Counted from the first letter of the stretch, positions 16,535 to 27,517 are shown. The stretch: DNA of 64,000 nt from Aequorivita capsosiphonis DSM 23843 (GCF_000429125.1 NZ_AUBG01000007.1:124001-188000), one strand, 5' to 3'. Numbers and translations: made by a program. The notes: generated by a model not told the origin, from the letters alone.

Positions 16535-17539
16535 ATGAAAGATATTTTTTGGTTAGTTTTTGCGCTATTTCTCTTTAGCTCTAATAACCTAATTGCCCAT
16601 ACAGATACATTATCTGTTAATACAAAGGAAGGTGATACTGTTTACTTAGGTTGGCGAACCAAAAAGGAGGTTGGTTTATTGCTCAACCAAGTATCTTTTA
16701 CGAATTGGAATTCAGGTGGAACAAATTCTATTTCTGGTATTGTTTCTGCTAAATCTTCAACTAAATTTAAACAAGAAAAGTGGTTTTGGAATTCAGATAT
16801 AAACCTGAAATATGGTTTGAATAAACAACAAGATAACGGTGTTAAAAAAACAGAAGATGTTATAGAGTTGAATTCCCGTATTGTAATACAAGCCGATTCC
16901 ATAAATAACTGGTTTTATTCCGCCAGACTTAGCTTTAACACACAGTTTTCTAATGGTTATAAGTACCCAGACAAAGATGAAGCCATATCTAGGTTCCTAG
17001 CTCCTGGTTATATGTTTTTTGGATTAGGGATGGAATATGGTAGAAAAATTGAAAAACTGTCTTTTTATGGATCTCCTTTTACTTTAAAAACAACCTTTGT
17101 TATGGATGATGATCTTGCCAATAGAGGCGCATTTGGTGTAAATCCGGCTATTTACGATATGGATGGTAATATGTTGCGGGAGGGTAATACCATTAAGCAA
17201 GAAGTAGGAATACTATTAACAAGTAAATACGAAGAAAATATTTTCGAAAACATTAAACTGAATACTCAATTAAGTTTATATACAGATTACGTTAATAGTT
17301 TTGGTAATGTTGATGTTGATTGGGAAGTAAATTTTGATATGAAAGTTAATAAGTTTGTTAAAGCAACTTTAGGCTCACACCTTAGATATGACAACGATAT
17401 TAAAGTGGCGTCTGAAAGAAACGAAATCACAAACGAAGAGATTGTTATTGAAGGTTCAAGTGTTCAGTGGAAACAAATACTAGGTGTTGGCATCGTTATC
17501 GATTTTGATAAAATTTCAGAATCAAAAGAAACATCCTGA
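16535..17539 (+). CDS. DUF3078 outer-membrane-like protein
   Basis: The 334-residue protein starts at ATG 16535 (the longer TTG start at 16526 adds three residues). A signal peptide ends near NNLIAH. The first conserved block is LLNQVSFTNWNSGGTNSISG, typical of DUF3078, followed by repeated amphipathic beta strands (WFWNSDINLKYGLNK, WFYSARLSFNTQFSNG) consistent with an outer-membrane barrel. The function is unknown. It closely follows purM and may be co-transcribed. Confidence 0.85.
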   Translation: MKDIFWLVFALFLFSSNNLIAHTDTLSVNTKEGDTVYLGWRTKKEVGLLLNQVSFTNWNSGGTNSISGIVSAKSSTKFKQEKWFWNSDINLKYGLNKQQDNGVKKTEDVIELNSRIVIQADSINNWFYSARLSFNTQFSNGYKYPDKDEAISRFLAPGYMFFGLGMEYGRKIEKLSFYGSPFTLKTTFVMDDDLANRGAFGVNPAIYDMDGNMLREGNTIKQEVGILLTSKYEENIFENIKLNTQLSLYTDYVNSFGNVDVDWEVNFDMKVNKFVKATLGSHLRYDNDIKVASERNEITNEEIVIEGSSVQWKQILGVGIVIDFDKISESKETS

Positions 17540-17637
17540 TTTTCTTTAAAAACACCTCAAGATAGATTCAGAAATCAAGGAGTTTCTTCATTAAAAATAT
17601 CATTTTTTCTTTCGAAATATTTTCGACGAAAAAATTG

Positions 17638-17645
17638 TAAATTTG
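17638..17645 (+). promoter_or_regulatory. -7 box of prfA
   Basis: TAAATTTG matches TAnnTTTG and lies 20 bp before the prfA ATG. A TTCG at 17611-17614 could serve as a weak -33 element. Confidence 0.5.
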
Positions 17646-17664
17646 CACCCACTATAAAATCTAT

Positions 17665-18741
17665 ATGTTAGACAGACTTCAAATTATAAAACAACGTTTT
17701 GACGAGGTGAGCGACCTCATTATCCAACCTGATGTTATCACCGATCAAAAGCGATACATTCAGTTGAATAAGGAATATAAGGATCTTAGAATCTTAATGG
17801 ATAAGCGGTCGGAATATTTGGAGCTTACCGATAACATTACTGAAGCAGAAGAAATAATTTCAGACGGTAGCGATGCCGAAATGGTTGAGATGGCCAAACT
17901 GCAACTTGATGAAGCTAAAGACCGCATTCCTGTTTTGGAAGAAGAAGTAAAATTTCTTTTAATTCCAAAAGATCCAGAGGACTCTAAAAATGCCGTAATG
18001 GAAATAAGAGCCGGAACTGGAGGGGATGAAGCGAGTATTTTTGCTGGAGACCTGTTTAGAATGTACACAAAATATTGCGAAGGAAAAGGCTGGAAAACAA
18101 ACGTTATAGATTTGAATGAAGGAACCAGCGGTGGTTTTAAGGAAATTCAATTTGAAATTGAAGGTGATGATGTTTACGGAACTTTAAAGTTTGAAGCTGG
18201 AGTTCATCGCGTTCAGCGCGTGCCACAGACGGAGACCCAAGGACGTGTGCATACAAGTGCCGCAACCGTTATGGTTTTTCCTGAAGCAGAAGAGTTTGAT
18301 ATAGAAATTAACCCCAAAGATGTTCGTGTAGATTTCTTTTGTTCGTCTGGGCCAGGAGGGCAATCGGTGAATACAACCTATTCAGCAGTACGTTTAACAC
18401 ACGTTCCAACAGGTTTAGTGGCACAGTGTCAAGACCAAAAATCACAGCACAAAAACAAAGAGAAAGCATTCCGTGTGTTACGTTCTCGTTTGTATGATAT
18501 GGAGTTGGCTAAAAAGCAAGCTGAAGACGCTTTAAAACGCGGGTCTATGGTTACAAGTGGAGACCGAAGCGCCAAGATTAGAACCTACAATTATTCTCAA
18601 GGACGGGTAACCGATCACCGAATAAACTTTACATTATACAATTTAGGGAATATTATGAATGGAGACATCCAAGAAATAATTGATGAACTTCAATTGGTGA
18701 GTAACACAGAAAAGTTAAAAGAAACCGGGGAAACATTTTAA
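17665..18741 (+). CDS. prfA: Peptide chain release factor 1
   Basis: RF1 ends translation at UAA and UAG. The 358-residue protein has the peptidyl-tRNA hydrolysis motif [10 protein letters not shown] with G231-G232-Q233, and the anticodon-like PxT motif as [13 protein letters not shown] shortly after, which separates RF1 from RF2 (SPF). [14 protein letters not shown] precedes it, as expected. It stands alone between the DUF3078 gene and a 400-bp gap. Confidence 0.97.
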   Translation: MLDRLQIIKQRFDEVSDLIIQPDVITDQKRYIQLNKEYKDLRILMDKRSEYLELTDNITEAEEIISDGSDAEMVEMAKLQLDEAKDRIPVLEEEVKFLLIPKDPEDSKNAVMEIRAGTGGDEASIFAGDLFRMYTKYCEGKGWKTNVIDLNEGTSGGFKEIQFEIEGDDVYGTLKFEAGVHRVQRVPQTETQGRVHTSAATVMVFPEAEEFDIEINPKDVRVDFFCSSGPGGQSVNTTYSAVRLTHVPTGLVAQCQDQKSQHKNKEKAFRVLRSRLYDMELAKKQAEDALKRGSMVTSGDRSAKIRTYNYSQGRVTDHRINFTLYNLGNIMNGDIQEIIDELQLVSNTEKLKETGETF

Positions 18742-19145
18742 GGAAAATGACTTAGGATAGTAGGACGTAGGACGTAAGACAAGGTGGTGATAAAATTGAA
18801 ATACTTTTAATGAAGGTTGAAATAATCCTATGTCTATCATCTAATTATTTATATAACGAACGGAAAAATAATAACTTATACGTTTAAGAATAAAGAGATT
18901 TCTAAAGAATTTTGTTTATACACTAATATTACAATCCGTTCAAAACAGGCTGAAAGTCTGTGAAATTTAAAGCGTCTTATTTGCGCAATTGTTTTCAATA
19001 AATCGGGAGATTTGTGAAAATTTGTGTTATTCGTGGCAGTAATTAGTTAAATAAAGTTCGAAATCTTGGACGCGCCCGAGTATAGAACTTATATCCTCCA
19101 GTCTTATATCCTAATTAAACAATCAACAGCATAAATTTAACTACA
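18742..19145. other. Intergenic gap with short period-7 repeat
   Basis: This 404-bp AT-rich gap has no supported gene. At 18758-18778 it carries three heptamers of an ACGTAGG-like repeat, 17 bp after the prfA stop codon. A promoter for pyrF must lie near its right end, but I see no clear TAnnTTTG box. Confidence 0.5.
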
Positions 19146-19967
19146 ATGACAACCAATCAATTAGTTTCAGAAATTAAAAGAAAAAAATCATTTCTTTGTG
19201 TTGGTCTCGATGTGGATCTTGAAAAAATACCATCCTTTCTACTAAAAGAAGAGGATCCTATTTTTTCCTTCAATAAAGCTATAATTGATGCGACCCATCA
19301 TTTTGCTGTTGCATATAAACCTAATACCGCCTTTTATGAAGCTTATGGTATAAAAGGTTGGCAATCACTTCAAAAAACAATAAACTATTTAAACGAAAAC
19401 TATCCTGATATTTTCACCATTGCCGATGCAAAACGCGGTGATATAGGGAATACTTCTTCGCGTTATGCAAAAGCTTTTTTTGAGGATATGGCGTTCGATT
19501 CCATAACGGTTGCGCCTTATATGGGTAAGGATTCCGTGGAACCCTTTCTCGCTTTTAAAAACAAGCACACTATTTTATTAGCACTTACTTCAAATGAAGG
19601 AGCCTTCGATTTTCAAACAAAAAAGCTTGGAGAAGACGAATTGTACAAGCAGGTGTTGAAAACTTCCAGAGCATGGCAAAATAGTGAAAACCTGATGTAT
19701 GTTGCAGGTGCTACAAAAGCCGAATATCTTGCTGAAGTAAGAAGGATTATTCCAAATAGCTTTTTGTTGGTTCCAGGAGTAGGGGCGCAGGGCGGAAGCT
19801 TAAAAGAGGTTTGTAAATACGGTCTAACCGAAAATATTGGATTACTCGTAAATTCGTCACGAGGGATTATTTATGCCTCCAATAAAAGTGATTTTGCCGA
19901 AACTGCCGCTCAAGAGGCTAAAAAAATGCAGCTTGAAATGAAAATCATACTTGATGGAATGCGTTGA
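19146..19967 (+). CDS. pyrF: Orotidine 5'-phosphate decarboxylase
   Basis: PyrF converts OMP to UMP, the last step of de novo pyrimidine synthesis. The 273-residue protein is the long subfamily 2 type. [14 protein letters not shown] near the N-terminus binds the nucleotide, and [15 protein letters not shown] holds the catalytic D94-x-K96 motif. The C-terminal GVGAQGG and VNSSRGI phosphate-binding segments are intact. The last 14 bases overlap the next gene. Confidence 0.96.
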   Translation: MTTNQLVSEIKRKKSFLCVGLDVDLEKIPSFLLKEEDPIFSFNKAIIDATHHFAVAYKPNTAFYEAYGIKGWQSLQKTINYLNENYPDIFTIADAKRGDIGNTSSRYAKAFFEDMAFDSITVAPYMGKDSVEPFLAFKNKHTILLALTSNEGAFDFQTKKLGEDELYKQVLKTSRAWQNSENLMYVAGATKAEYLAEVRRIIPNSFLLVPGVGAQGGSLKEVCKYGLTENIGLLVNSSRGIIYASNKSDFAETAAQEAKKMQLEMKIILDGMR

Positions 19968-20736
19968 TCAGTTAAATAGAGCTTTAAAATTCGAAAAAAC
20001 GCCTTCCCGCATTGTTTCGTTAGTTCCCTCCCAAACCGAATTATTGGTTGATTTAGGCTTGCGCAGCCAGATTGTTGGTGTCACCAAATTCTGCTTACAT
20101 CCAGCTGATTTACGAAATAAAAAAAATATTGTTGGTGGAACTAAGAGCGTAAAACTGAACAAAGTTAAATCGCTGCAGCCAGATATCATCATCTGTAATA
20201 AGGAAGAGAATACAGAAGAAATGGTTCTTCAGTTAGAGAAGATCGCTCCCGTTTGGATTAGTGATGTCAACTCTGTTTCTGACAGTTTCAAAATGATTGA
20301 AGCCTTTGGAGAAATTTTTAATGTTTCTGAAAAAGCTGCAGCCATCAACACAAAGATTGCGTCAGAGTTACAGGCATTTCAAGAATTTGCTTCGGACCTA
20401 CCTTTGCGGAAGGTTTTGTATTTAATTTGGAAAAATCCCTATATGGCTGCTGGGAGAGATACTTTTATAAATAAACTTCTAGCAATCAATAATTTTAAAA
20501 ATTTAATCGAAGATCCCAAGTCTCGTTATCCAGAAGTAAATACGGAGCTTTTTAAAGAAGCAGATGTAGTGCTTCTTTCAACGGAACCCTATCCTTTTAA
20601 AGAAGCGCATGTTTTAAAGTTGCAAAATGAAATTGAGGCAGAGGTACTTTTAGTGGATGGAGAATATTTTAGTTGGTACGGTTCGCGGTTGCAGAATGCG
20701 TTTAAGTATTTTAAAACTCTACACGAAAAAAAGTAA
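19954..20736 (+). CDS. BtuF-like metal/cofactor receptor-fold protein, no signal peptide
   Basis: The 260-residue protein belongs to the helical-backbone periplasmic binding protein fold (BtuF/FepB type). It shows [30 protein letters not shown] and [16 protein letters not shown], typical of the vitamin B12/siderophore receptor group. There is no signal peptide or lipobox: it begins [15 protein letters not shown]. The start overlaps the end of pyrF by 14 bp, which suggests coupling. A cytoplasmic location would be odd for the fold but is common among flavobacterial members. No ABC permease is adjacent. Confidence 0.8.
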   Translation: MECVDQLNRALKFEKTPSRIVSLVPSQTELLVDLGLRSQIVGVTKFCLHPADLRNKKNIVGGTKSVKLNKVKSLQPDIIICNKEENTEEMVLQLEKIAPVWISDVNSVSDSFKMIEAFGEIFNVSEKAAAINTKIASELQAFQEFASDLPLRKVLYLIWKNPYMAAGRDTFINKLLAINNFKNLIEDPKSRYPEVNTELFKEADVVLLSTEPYPFKEAHVLKLQNEIEAEVLLVDGEYFSWYGSRLQNAFKYFKTLHEKK

Positions 20737-20767
20737 TTTAATACGACGTTTAGAAATCTAATTGGTA

Positions 20768-20947
20768 TTACGTATCGCTTTGTTCAAGTGAAAGGTAATT
20801 TATTTCCTGAAATAGGTTTAGTGCTTGACGATGTAGGCTTTCACTTTTTTCGGTATCCTTCAAAGAAGTTTCGTAAGATTTTCTCATCAAATAAGTATAT
20901 CTCTCTTTTAAACTTTCTATTCTAGACTTTTTACTAAACCAATTCAT
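20768..20947 (-). CDS. Small coiled-coil protein (Lacal_2735-like)
   Basis: I take the ATG at 20947, giving 59 residues beginning MNWFSKKSRIESLKERY. It is a short amphipathic, charged helical protein with a hydrophobic tip, like the small flavobacterial family I know as Lacal_2735. The longer frame to 21004 has an uncharacteristic N-terminus. Function unknown. It is convergent with the receptor-like gene. Confidence 0.6.
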   Translation of the reverse strand: MNWFSKKSRIESLKERYTYLMRKSYETSLKDTEKSESLHRQALNLFQEINYLSLEQSDT

Positions 20948-21070
20948 CATTTCCCTATTATTCTTAGGGCAAAGATAGCTTTGTATAACAGAATTTACTG
21001 CCAATGATGGGTTAAGGCTATCATAAATACCTTAGATATCACAGCAATAACGTTAAAAAATAAAGTTTTG

Positions 21071-21784
21071 CTAATCCTGTAAGGCAAATACTTGTTTTAA
21101 GAGCGTGGTAGTTCGTGCAGAGACACTGCTTCGAATCTCTTTTTCTTCAACGCTAATCATTTTATAAACTCCACTAAGAGCCTCATTGGTAACATAGTCA
21201 GTAAGGTCTGGATTCACTTTGGTCACAAAGGGAACCGAGTTATATTTTGTGATAATGTTACTCCAAATTTGGTCGGCACCTACTTTTGAAAAGGAATTCT
21301 TAATAACCGGATTAAACTTGGTGTAAAGCGCCGTATTGGTTCGCTGCTGCAAATAATTGGTAGCTGCGTTATCTGGCCCCAATAAAATATTTTTCGCATC
21401 GGAAAAGTTAATTCCTTTTACAGCGCTAACAAATATGGGGGTAGCTTCATTTACGGCGTCTTCAGCGGCTCTATTTAACACTTTTAGTCCTTCATCAGCT
21501 AAGCTTCCCAGCCCGATATCTCGAAGGGTCTGATCTACTTTTTGCAACTCTTGGGGCAGCATGATTTTTACCAACTGGTTTTTATAAAATCCATCTGGTT
21601 TAGTGAGCTTGGTTACTTGTTTTTCAATGCCCTTATCCAGAGCCTGACGCAAGCCGTTTGCTATTTGAGCTGAATCCATTCCAACCCCGGTTTGGTTTGG
21701 GAGGTTGTTTGCTACTTGTTGTAATTCTGCGCACGATAGCAGCGTAAATACTGCACAAAATAGGAAGGCTTTCTTAATCCACAT
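21071..21784 (-). CDS. DUF4197 lipoprotein
   Basis: The 237-residue protein has a lipoprotein signal ending at LLSC (about residue 18). The rest is mainly helical and matches DUF4197: IANGLRQALDKGIEKQV, FYKNQLVKIMLPQELQKVD and NRAAEDAVNEATPIF. The family is widespread in Gram-negative bacteria and has no assigned function. Confidence 0.88.
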   Translation of the reverse strand: MWIKKAFLFCAVFTLLSCAELQQVANNLPNQTGVGMDSAQIANGLRQALDKGIEKQVTKLTKPDGFYKNQLVKIMLPQELQKVDQTLRDIGLGSLADEGLKVLNRAAEDAVNEATPIFVSAVKGINFSDAKNILLGPDNAATNYLQQRTNTALYTKFNPVIKNSFSKVGADQIWSNIITKYNSVPFVTKVNPDLTDYVTNEALSGVYKMISVEEKEIRSSVSARTTTLLKQVFALQD

Positions 21785-21810
21785 AGATTTTGATGTTTTG
21801 AGATTCCAAA

Positions 21811-21846
21811 TATAAAAAAGACCCTTCGAATTCGAAGGGTCTTTTT
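21811..21846 (-). terminator. Terminator of the first T9SS paralogue
   Basis: A perfect palindrome with 16-bp arms (AAAAAGACCCTTCGAA and its complement) begins 25 bp after the stop of the 21871-22821 gene. Both sides carry A/T runs, so it could act in both directions. Confidence 0.9.
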
Positions 21847-21870
21847 ATATAAAACATTTTTTTAAAATTC

Positions 21871-22821
21871 TTATTTAAGAACCTTAACTGTGTTGGAAGA
21901 ATTTCCAATAGTTACTTTAACTAAGTAAGATCCAGATGGAAGGCTGCTCATGTTAATCGCTGGAGAAATTTTTCCAGGGTTTTCTTGAAGAACAACTTTC
22001 CCTAAGATGTCATAAACAATAACATTATCTACAGAAGCCGCAGATTTAATGTTCAACATATCTTTTACTGGGTTTGGATATACTGAAAATTTGTTTTCAG
22101 AAAAATCGTTAGCAGCAAGAATGTCACCGCTAAAAAGCTTAACATTATCAACGTACATATTATTAGTTACACCAGCAGAGTAGAAATCAAGACCTGCCAA
22201 TTCAATAAATACTTGCGTGTTAAATTCAAATGGCCAATTTTCAATAGATGTTGGAACGTCGTTTATAAACATATCCCAAGTTTGGAGATCCAGATTATAA
22301 ACGCAGTCAACTTTAAACCACTCATCTTCTGGATAGGTAAAGTTTACTGCAGCTATAGTACAAGGTTCTGCCTCGGGACTTTGATCGATACTACCAGATC
22401 CTGGAGTAGAGCCACCACAGTTAAAGAAAACGTTACCTCCCATCAAAGCTTGATTCCATGCTTGTCCCTCAGGAGTTAATGCAGCTTGCATGTTGAAGTA
22501 ACCAGAGGCACCAGCAGGAATATAAGCATAATATTCAATAGAGTAAATCCCAGATAATGGAGCAGAAGGTACCAAAAGTATCTCATCGCTCAATACATTT
22601 CCACTGATAAGCAAAGATTGATCTCCAGAGAAAGCTTCGTCGTCAGAAACGTCGGCATCATCCGTACCTCCATCTACACCACTCCAAGTCCTCCAATGAT
22701 CTGCTTGTGCAGCAAGAGGGCCTAAATTATAAGATTCAAAATCGTCTGTCAGCTCGGTTTGAGCATTCATAGATAGACTAAAAGCACCTAATGCAAGTGC
22801 CAAAATGTAAGTTTTTTTCAT
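21871..22821 (-). CDS. T9SS-secreted protein, FESYNLGP family (copy 1)
   Basis: The 316-residue protein has a signal peptide (MKKTYILALALGAFSLSMNAQ), an extracellular domain opening with TELTDDFESYNLGPL, and a C-terminal type IX secretion sorting domain (FSVYPNPVKDMLNIKSA to VKVLK). The middle region is beta-rich and aromatic (YFNMQAALTPEG, FIELAGLDFYSAG), perhaps a lectin-like jelly roll. Catalytic residues are not recognisable. The neighbouring gene at 22953-23906 is a close paralogue in the same orientation, with its own terminator. Confidence 0.85.
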   Translation of the reverse strand: MKKTYILALALGAFSLSMNAQTELTDDFESYNLGPLAAQADHWRTWSGVDGGTDDADVSDDEAFSGDQSLLISGNVLSDEILLVPSAPLSGIYSIEYYAYIPAGASGYFNMQAALTPEGQAWNQALMGGNVFFNCGGSTPGSGSIDQSPEAEPCTIAAVNFTYPEDEWFKVDCVYNLDLQTWDMFINDVPTSIENWPFEFNTQVFIELAGLDFYSAGVTNNMYVDNVKLFSGDILAANDFSENKFSVYPNPVKDMLNIKSAASVDNVIVYDILGKVVLQENPGKISPAINMSSLPSGSYLVKVTIGNSSNTVKVLK

Positions 22822-22838
22822 AATATAAAGATTTTAGT

Positions 22839-22852
22839 CTGTAAAGTTACAG
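22839..22852. promoter_or_regulatory. Palindrome CTGTAA-AG-TTACAG before copy 1
   Basis: A perfect 6+2+6 palindrome lies 18 bp upstream of the T9SS copy 1 start. On the minus strand it contains TAACTTTA, one mismatch from the TAnnTTTG box, so it may be a promoter with overlapping operator. Confidence 0.35.
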
Positions 22853-22897
22853 TATTTATATAAACTCACAAGGAATTGGTTTTTTTTCTAAATTAAA

Positions 22898-22926
22898 AAA
22901 GGTCTTTCAATTCTTGAAAGACCTTT
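22898..22926 (-). terminator. Terminator of the second T9SS paralogue
   Basis: AAAGGTCTTTCAA and TTGAAAGACCTTT form a perfect 13-bp stem with a TTC loop on the plus strand. On the minus strand it is followed by TTTTAATTT. It lies 27 bp after the stop of the 22953-23906 gene. Confidence 0.9.
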
Positions 22927-22952
22927 AGGTAATGTAAAAAATTTAAAGGGTT

Positions 22953-23906
22953 TTATTTAAGAACCTTAACCATTTTGGAAGAACCTCCAATAGTTACGTT
23001 TACCATATAGGTTCCAGAAGCTAAGCCGCTCATATTAATAGCTGGAGAAATCTTTCCGGGGTTTTCTTGAAGAACAACTTTCCCTAAGATGTCATAAACA
23101 ACAACATTATCTACAGAGGCTGCAGATTTAATGTTTAGCATATCTTTCACTGGGTTTGGATATACAGAAAATTTATCGGCAGTAAAATCTTCTGTTCCAA
23201 TTAATCCGTTAGCAAGTGTTACATTGTCAATATACATCTGGTTGTTAGAGCTTGCTGAGTAAAAGTCAAGTCCTGCCAATTCAATAAATACTTGAGTTCC
23301 AAACTCAAAAGGATAATCACTAAATTTCAGGTTATCATTGATTTTCATGGACCACGTTTGATTGTCAAGGTCGTAAATATTTGTTACTTTAAACCATTCG
23401 TCTTCTGGATAGCTAAAGACTACATCATATGCAGAACAATCGATTAGACCAGTAACTCCACCTTCTCCGGGAGTGTTACCTCCATTACCGGTATCATCAT
23501 CCTTACAGTTAAAATAAACGTTTCCACCCATTAATGCTTGTTGCCAGTCACTTCCATTTGGAGTTAAAGCTGCTTGCATATTAAAGTATCCTGATTTTCC
23601 CGCTGGAACGTATAAGTAAAACTCCATGGTATAATCTCCACTCAAAGGAGCTGAGGGAGTCAGAAGAATCATATCGCTTAATTTATTGTTGCTGATAAGC
23701 AAAGATTGATCGCCAGAGAGAGCTTCGTCGTCGCTTACATCAGCATCATCACTTGTGCCACTAGCACTCCAAGTTCGCCAATGATCTGCTTGTGGTGAAA
23801 GCGGACCTAAGTTGTAAGATTCAAAATCGTCTGTCAGCTCCGTTTGAGCGTTCATCGATAAACTAAATGCACCTAGAGCAAGTGCCATAATGTAAATTTT
23901 TTTCAT
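22953..23906 (-). CDS. T9SS-secreted protein, FESYNLGP family (copy 2)
   Basis: The 317-residue paralogue of copy 1 shares the signal peptide, the TELTDDFESYNLGPL opening, the aromatic core (YFNMQAALTPNG, FIELAGLDFYSAS) and a nearly identical sorting domain. The two diverge mostly in a Gly/Cys-rich central loop (CKDDDTGNGGNTPGEGG here, CGGSTPGSGS in copy 1). Secretion through the type IX system to the surface is expected. The substrate is unknown. Confidence 0.85.
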   Translation of the reverse strand: MKKIYIMALALGAFSLSMNAQTELTDDFESYNLGPLSPQADHWRTWSASGTSDDADVSDDEALSGDQSLLISNNKLSDMILLTPSAPLSGDYTMEFYLYVPAGKSGYFNMQAALTPNGSDWQQALMGGNVYFNCKDDDTGNGGNTPGEGGVTGLIDCSAYDVVFSYPEDEWFKVTNIYDLDNQTWSMKINDNLKFSDYPFEFGTQVFIELAGLDFYSASSNNQMYIDNVTLANGLIGTEDFTADKFSVYPNPVKDMLNIKSAASVDNVVVYDILGKVVLQENPGKISPAINMSGLASGTYMVNVTIGGSSKMVKVLK

Positions 23907-23948
23907 AATGTTTTGGTTTTAAATGTTTAATATTGAGCAAGCAATATA

Positions 23949-23956
23949 CAAAAATA
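23949..23956 (-). promoter_or_regulatory. -7 box of T9SS copy 2
   Basis: On the minus strand this reads TATTTTTG, an exact TAnnTTTG match, 43 bp before the start codon. Confidence 0.5.
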
Positions 23957-24034
23957 ATAAATAAACACAACGGTTTTTTGAATTATTTTTAACATCATTT
24001 TAGGGGTTAGGGGTTATGTTCGTTAGGTTTTCAT

Positions 24035-24042
24035 TAAATTTG
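24035..24042 (+). promoter_or_regulatory. -7 box of icmF
   Basis: TAAATTTG matches TAnnTTTG and lies 28 bp before the ATG of the mutase gene. Just upstream, TTAGGGG occurs twice in tandem (24000-24013). Confidence 0.5.
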
Positions 24043-24070
24043 CAACTTCTATATTTAAGAAAACTAAATT

Positions 24071-27000
24071 ATGCAACAGATAAAACCATATAAACCAAAA
24101 TATAAAGTCCGTATAGTAACAGCAGCCTCCTTGTTCGATGGCCATGATGCGGCCATTAATATTATGCGGCGTATCATTCAATCTACTGGGGTGGAGGTAA
24201 TTCACCTTGGGCACGACAGAAGCGTTGAAGAGGTGGTGAATACCGCCATTCAGGAGGATGCCAATGCAATCGCCTTGACTTCCTACCAGGGTGGGCATAA
24301 TGAGTACTTTAAATATATGTATGATTTATTGCAGGAAAAAGGTGCTGGCCATATTAAAATATTCGGCGGCGGCGGCGGCGTGATTCTTCCCTCCGAAATC
24401 GCGGAATTAATGGATTATGGCATTACGCGTATTTATGCTCCCGATGACGGGCGTGAACTTGGGCTTCAGGGAATGATCAACGACTTGGTGGAACAGGCTG
24501 ACTTTGCTATAGGCGATACATTGAATGGAGAGGTTGACAGACTTGCAAAGAAAGATATTGGGTCAATTGCGCGGATTATTACTTCTGCGGAAAATTTCCC
24601 TGAAGTGGCAAAAGAAGCACTCGACAAAATTCATATTAAAAATAAAAAGTCAAAAACTCCGGTTTTAGGGATTACTGGAACCGGTGGCGCTGGAAAATCT
24701 TCCTTGGTAGATGAATTAGTGCGAAGGTTTCTGGTGGATTTCCCGGAAAAAACGATCGGGATTGTTTCTGTGGATCCGTCTAAGAGAAAAACAGGTGGAG
24801 CCTTGTTGGGAGATCGCATTCGTATGAATGCCATCAACTCGCCACGAGTTTATATGCGCAGTTTGGCGACTAGACAAAGCAATCTTGCGCTTTCAAAATA
24901 TGTAGCGGAAGCTATACAGGTATTAAAAGCTGCAGAATATGATTTAATTATTCTAGAAACCTCTGGAATAGGGCAGAGCGATACCGAAATTATAGAGCAT
25001 AGCGATGTTTCATTATATGTGATGACTCCCGAGTTCGGTGCCGCAACGCAGCTTGAAAAAATTGACATGCTTGATTTTGCCGATTTGGTTGCTATCAACA
25101 AATTCGATAAACGCGGTTCATTGGATGCCTTACGTGATGTAAAGAAACAATACGTACGCAACCACCTATTGTGGGATACTCCGCAAGACGAACTTCCGGT
25201 TTATGGAACTATTGCGTCGCAATTTAATGATCCCGGAATGAACAAGCTTTATAAGGCTATAATGGCCGATATTGAAGAAAAAACCAGTGCAGATCTTAAA
25301 AGCGATTTTCACGTTTCGGAAGAAATGGAGGAAAAGGTTTTTGTAATTCCACCGGCGCGCACACGTTATCTTTCTGAAATTTCTGAAAGTAATAGAGCTT
25401 TTGATAAAAAGGCTTTTGATCAGGCTGAAGTAGCACAAAAACTTTATGGAATTTATAAAACAATGGAATCCGTTTCTGGTGAAAAGCCAGAACTTGACAA
25501 AGGTGGAATTGTTTCAGAATCTATAAAAAGATCAGAGAACTTGCCTGCCGGTATGGCAGGGAATCAGGACTTATTAAGACTCTTGCTTGCCGAATTTGAC
25601 CGTGAAAAGTTGAATTTAGATCCGTATAACTGGGAAGTAATCACTGGTTGGAGTGAAAAAGTTCAAAAATACATAAATCCAATTTACAGCTTTAAAGTTC
25701 GTGGAAAGGAAATAAATATAGATACCCATACGGAGTCTCTTTCGCATACGCAAATTCCTAAAGTCTCACTTCCAAAATATCAAGCTTGGGGCGACATCTT
25801 AAAATGGACGCTTCAAGAGAATGTTCCTGGAGAATTTCCTTATACTTCTGGCTTGTATCCTTTTAAAAGAACAGGGGAAGATCCCGCGCGTATGTTTGCT
25901 GGTGAAGGCGGACCAGAGCGAACCAACAGACGTTTTCATTACGTGAGTATGGGCTTGCCGGCCAAAAGACTTTCCACCGCTTTTGACAGTGTTACATTAT
26001 ACGGAAATGATCCAGACCGCCGCCCAGATATCTACGGAAAAATTGGGAATGCCGGAGTTTCTATTTGCTGTTTGGATGATGCCAAAAAACTGTATTCCGG
26101 CTTTGATTTGAGCCATCCTCTGACTTCAGTAAGTATGACCATCAACGGTCCTGCCCCAATGTTGTTAGGTTTCTTTATGAATGCCGCAATAGATCAAAAC
26201 TGCGAAAAATATATCGTTGAAAATGAAATGCAGGCCGATATTGAAAAAAAAATCAATAAGATTTATAAAGAAAAAGGAATCGAACGCCCAAAATATCACG
26301 GAAAATTACCAGAAAGCAACAATGGCTTAGGCCTGATGCTTCTTGGTACAACTGGCGACCAGGTTTTGGATGCTGAAGTTTATAACAGAATTAAGTATGA
26401 AACTTTACAGCAAGTTCGCGGAACAGTTCAAGCAGATATTTTAAAGGAAGACCAAGCCCAGAACACGTGCATCTTTTCAACGGAATTTGCCCTGCGATTG
26501 ATGGGCGATGTCCAGGAATATTTTATTGAGAAAAAAGTTCGGAACTTTTATTCGGTTTCTATCAGTGGGTATCACATTGCGGAAGCGGGAGCAAATCCAA
26601 TTACCCAATTGGCGTTTACGCTTTCAAATGGGTTCACGTACGTGGAATATTATTTGAGCCGGGGAATGGATATCAATGAATTTGGACCAAACCTTTCTTT
26701 CTTTTTTAGCAATGGAATAGATCCTGAATACGCAGTAATAGGAAGGGTTGCTCGTAAAATTTGGGCAAAAGCCTTAAAGGAAAAATACGGTGCCAATCCA
26801 AGAGCACAAATGTTGAAATATCATATCCAAACTTCCGGGCGTTCGTTGCACGCGCAAGAGATTGACTTTAATGATATTCGTACTACGCTTCAAGCCTTAT
26901 ACGCTATATACGACAATTGTAATTCCTTGCATACCAATGCTTATGACGAAGCTATAACCACTCCAACGGAAGAAAGCGTACGTCGTGCAATGGCCATTCA

Positions 27001-27517
27001 GCTTATTATTAATAAGGAATTAGGACTTGCCAAAAACGAGAATCCAATTCAAGGTTCATTTATCATAGAAGAATTGACCGATCTTGTTGAGGAGGCTGTT
27101 TTAAAAGAATTTGACAGTATTACCGAACGCGGTGGAGTTTTAGGTGCGATGGAAACCATGTATCAACGTAGCAAAATTCAAGAAGAAAGCTTGTATTATG
27201 AAACCTTAAAGCACAATGGGGAATTCCCGATAATAGGTGTGAATACGTTCTTGAGTAGTAAAGGTTCCCCCACAGTTCTTCCTGCCGAAGTAATACGCGC
27301 AACTGAAGAAGAAAAGCAAATACAGATAGAGACCTTGCAAAACCTACATAAGATGTACGGAAATACAGCTAATGAGACTATAGAAAAAATTCAAACGGCA
27401 GCAATTCACAATGAAAATATGTTTGAAAAGCTAATGGAGGCTACTAAGGTATGTTCTTTGGGACAGATAACAGAAGCCTTGTTTGAAGTGGGAGGGCAAT
27501 ATAGACGCAATATGTAA
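24071..27517 (+). CDS. icmF: Fused isobutyryl-CoA mutase IcmF
   Basis: The 1148-residue protein joins three parts. Residues 1-150 are a B12-binding domain ([18 protein letters not shown], with the cofactor-binding DGHD). Residues 190-420 are a MeaB-type GTPase chaperone with Walker [13 protein letters not shown]. The rest is the mutase barrel with [18 protein letters not shown]. Residue 797 is Gln in DQAQNTCIF, where methylmalonyl-CoA mutase has the Arg that binds the substrate carboxylate. This favours isobutyryl-CoA/n-butyryl-CoA isomerisation. The gene stands alone. Database entries often label such genes methylmalonyl-CoA mutase. Confidence 0.93.
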   Translation: MQQIKPYKPKYKVRIVTAASLFDGHDAAINIMRRIIQSTGVEVIHLGHDRSVEEVVNTAIQEDANAIALTSYQGGHNEYFKYMYDLLQEKGAGHIKIFGGGGGVILPSEIAELMDYGITRIYAPDDGRELGLQGMINDLVEQADFAIGDTLNGEVDRLAKKDIGSIARIITSAENFPEVAKEALDKIHIKNKKSKTPVLGITGTGGAGKSSLVDELVRRFLVDFPEKTIGIVSVDPSKRKTGGALLGDRIRMNAINSPRVYMRSLATRQSNLALSKYVAEAIQVLKAAEYDLIILETSGIGQSDTEIIEHSDVSLYVMTPEFGAATQLEKIDMLDFADLVAINKFDKRGSLDALRDVKKQYVRNHLLWDTPQDELPVYGTIASQFNDPGMNKLYKAIMADIEEKTSADLKSDFHVSEEMEEKVFVIPPARTRYLSEISESNRAFDKKAFDQAEVAQKLYGIYKTMESVSGEKPELDKGGIVSESIKRSENLPAGMAGNQDLLRLLLAEFDREKLNLDPYNWEVITGWSEKVQKYINPIYSFKVRGKEINIDTHTESLSHTQIPKVSLPKYQAWGDILKWTLQENVPGEFPYTSGLYPFKRTGEDPARMFAGEGGPERTNRRFHYVSMGLPAKRLSTAFDSVTLYGNDPDRRPDIYGKIGNAGVSICCLDDAKKLYSGFDLSHPLTSVSMTINGPAPMLLGFFMNAAIDQNCEKYIVENEMQADIEKKINKIYKEKGIERPKYHGKLPESNNGLGLMLLGTTGDQVLDAEVYNRIKYETLQQVRGTVQADILKEDQAQNTCIFSTEFALRLMGDVQEYFIEKKVRNFYSVSISGYHIAEAGANPITQLAFTLSNGFTYVEYYLSRGMDINEFGPNLSFFFSNGIDPEYAVIGRVARKIWAKALKEKYGANPRAQMLKYHIQTSGRSLHAQEIDFNDIRTTLQALYAIYDNCNSLHTNAYDEAITTPTEESVRRAMAIQLIINKELGLAKNENPIQGSFIIEELTDLVEEAVLKEFDSITERGGVLGAMETMYQRSKIQEESLYYETLKHNGEFPIIGVNTFLSSKGSPTVLPAEVIRATEEEKQIQIETLQNLHKMYGNTANETIEKIQTAAIHNENMFEKLMEATKVCSLGQITEALFEVGGQYRRNM

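Noticed and set aside
18742-19145. Possible small gene or riboswitch before pyrF
   Set aside because: No coding frame or known aptamer core was found.
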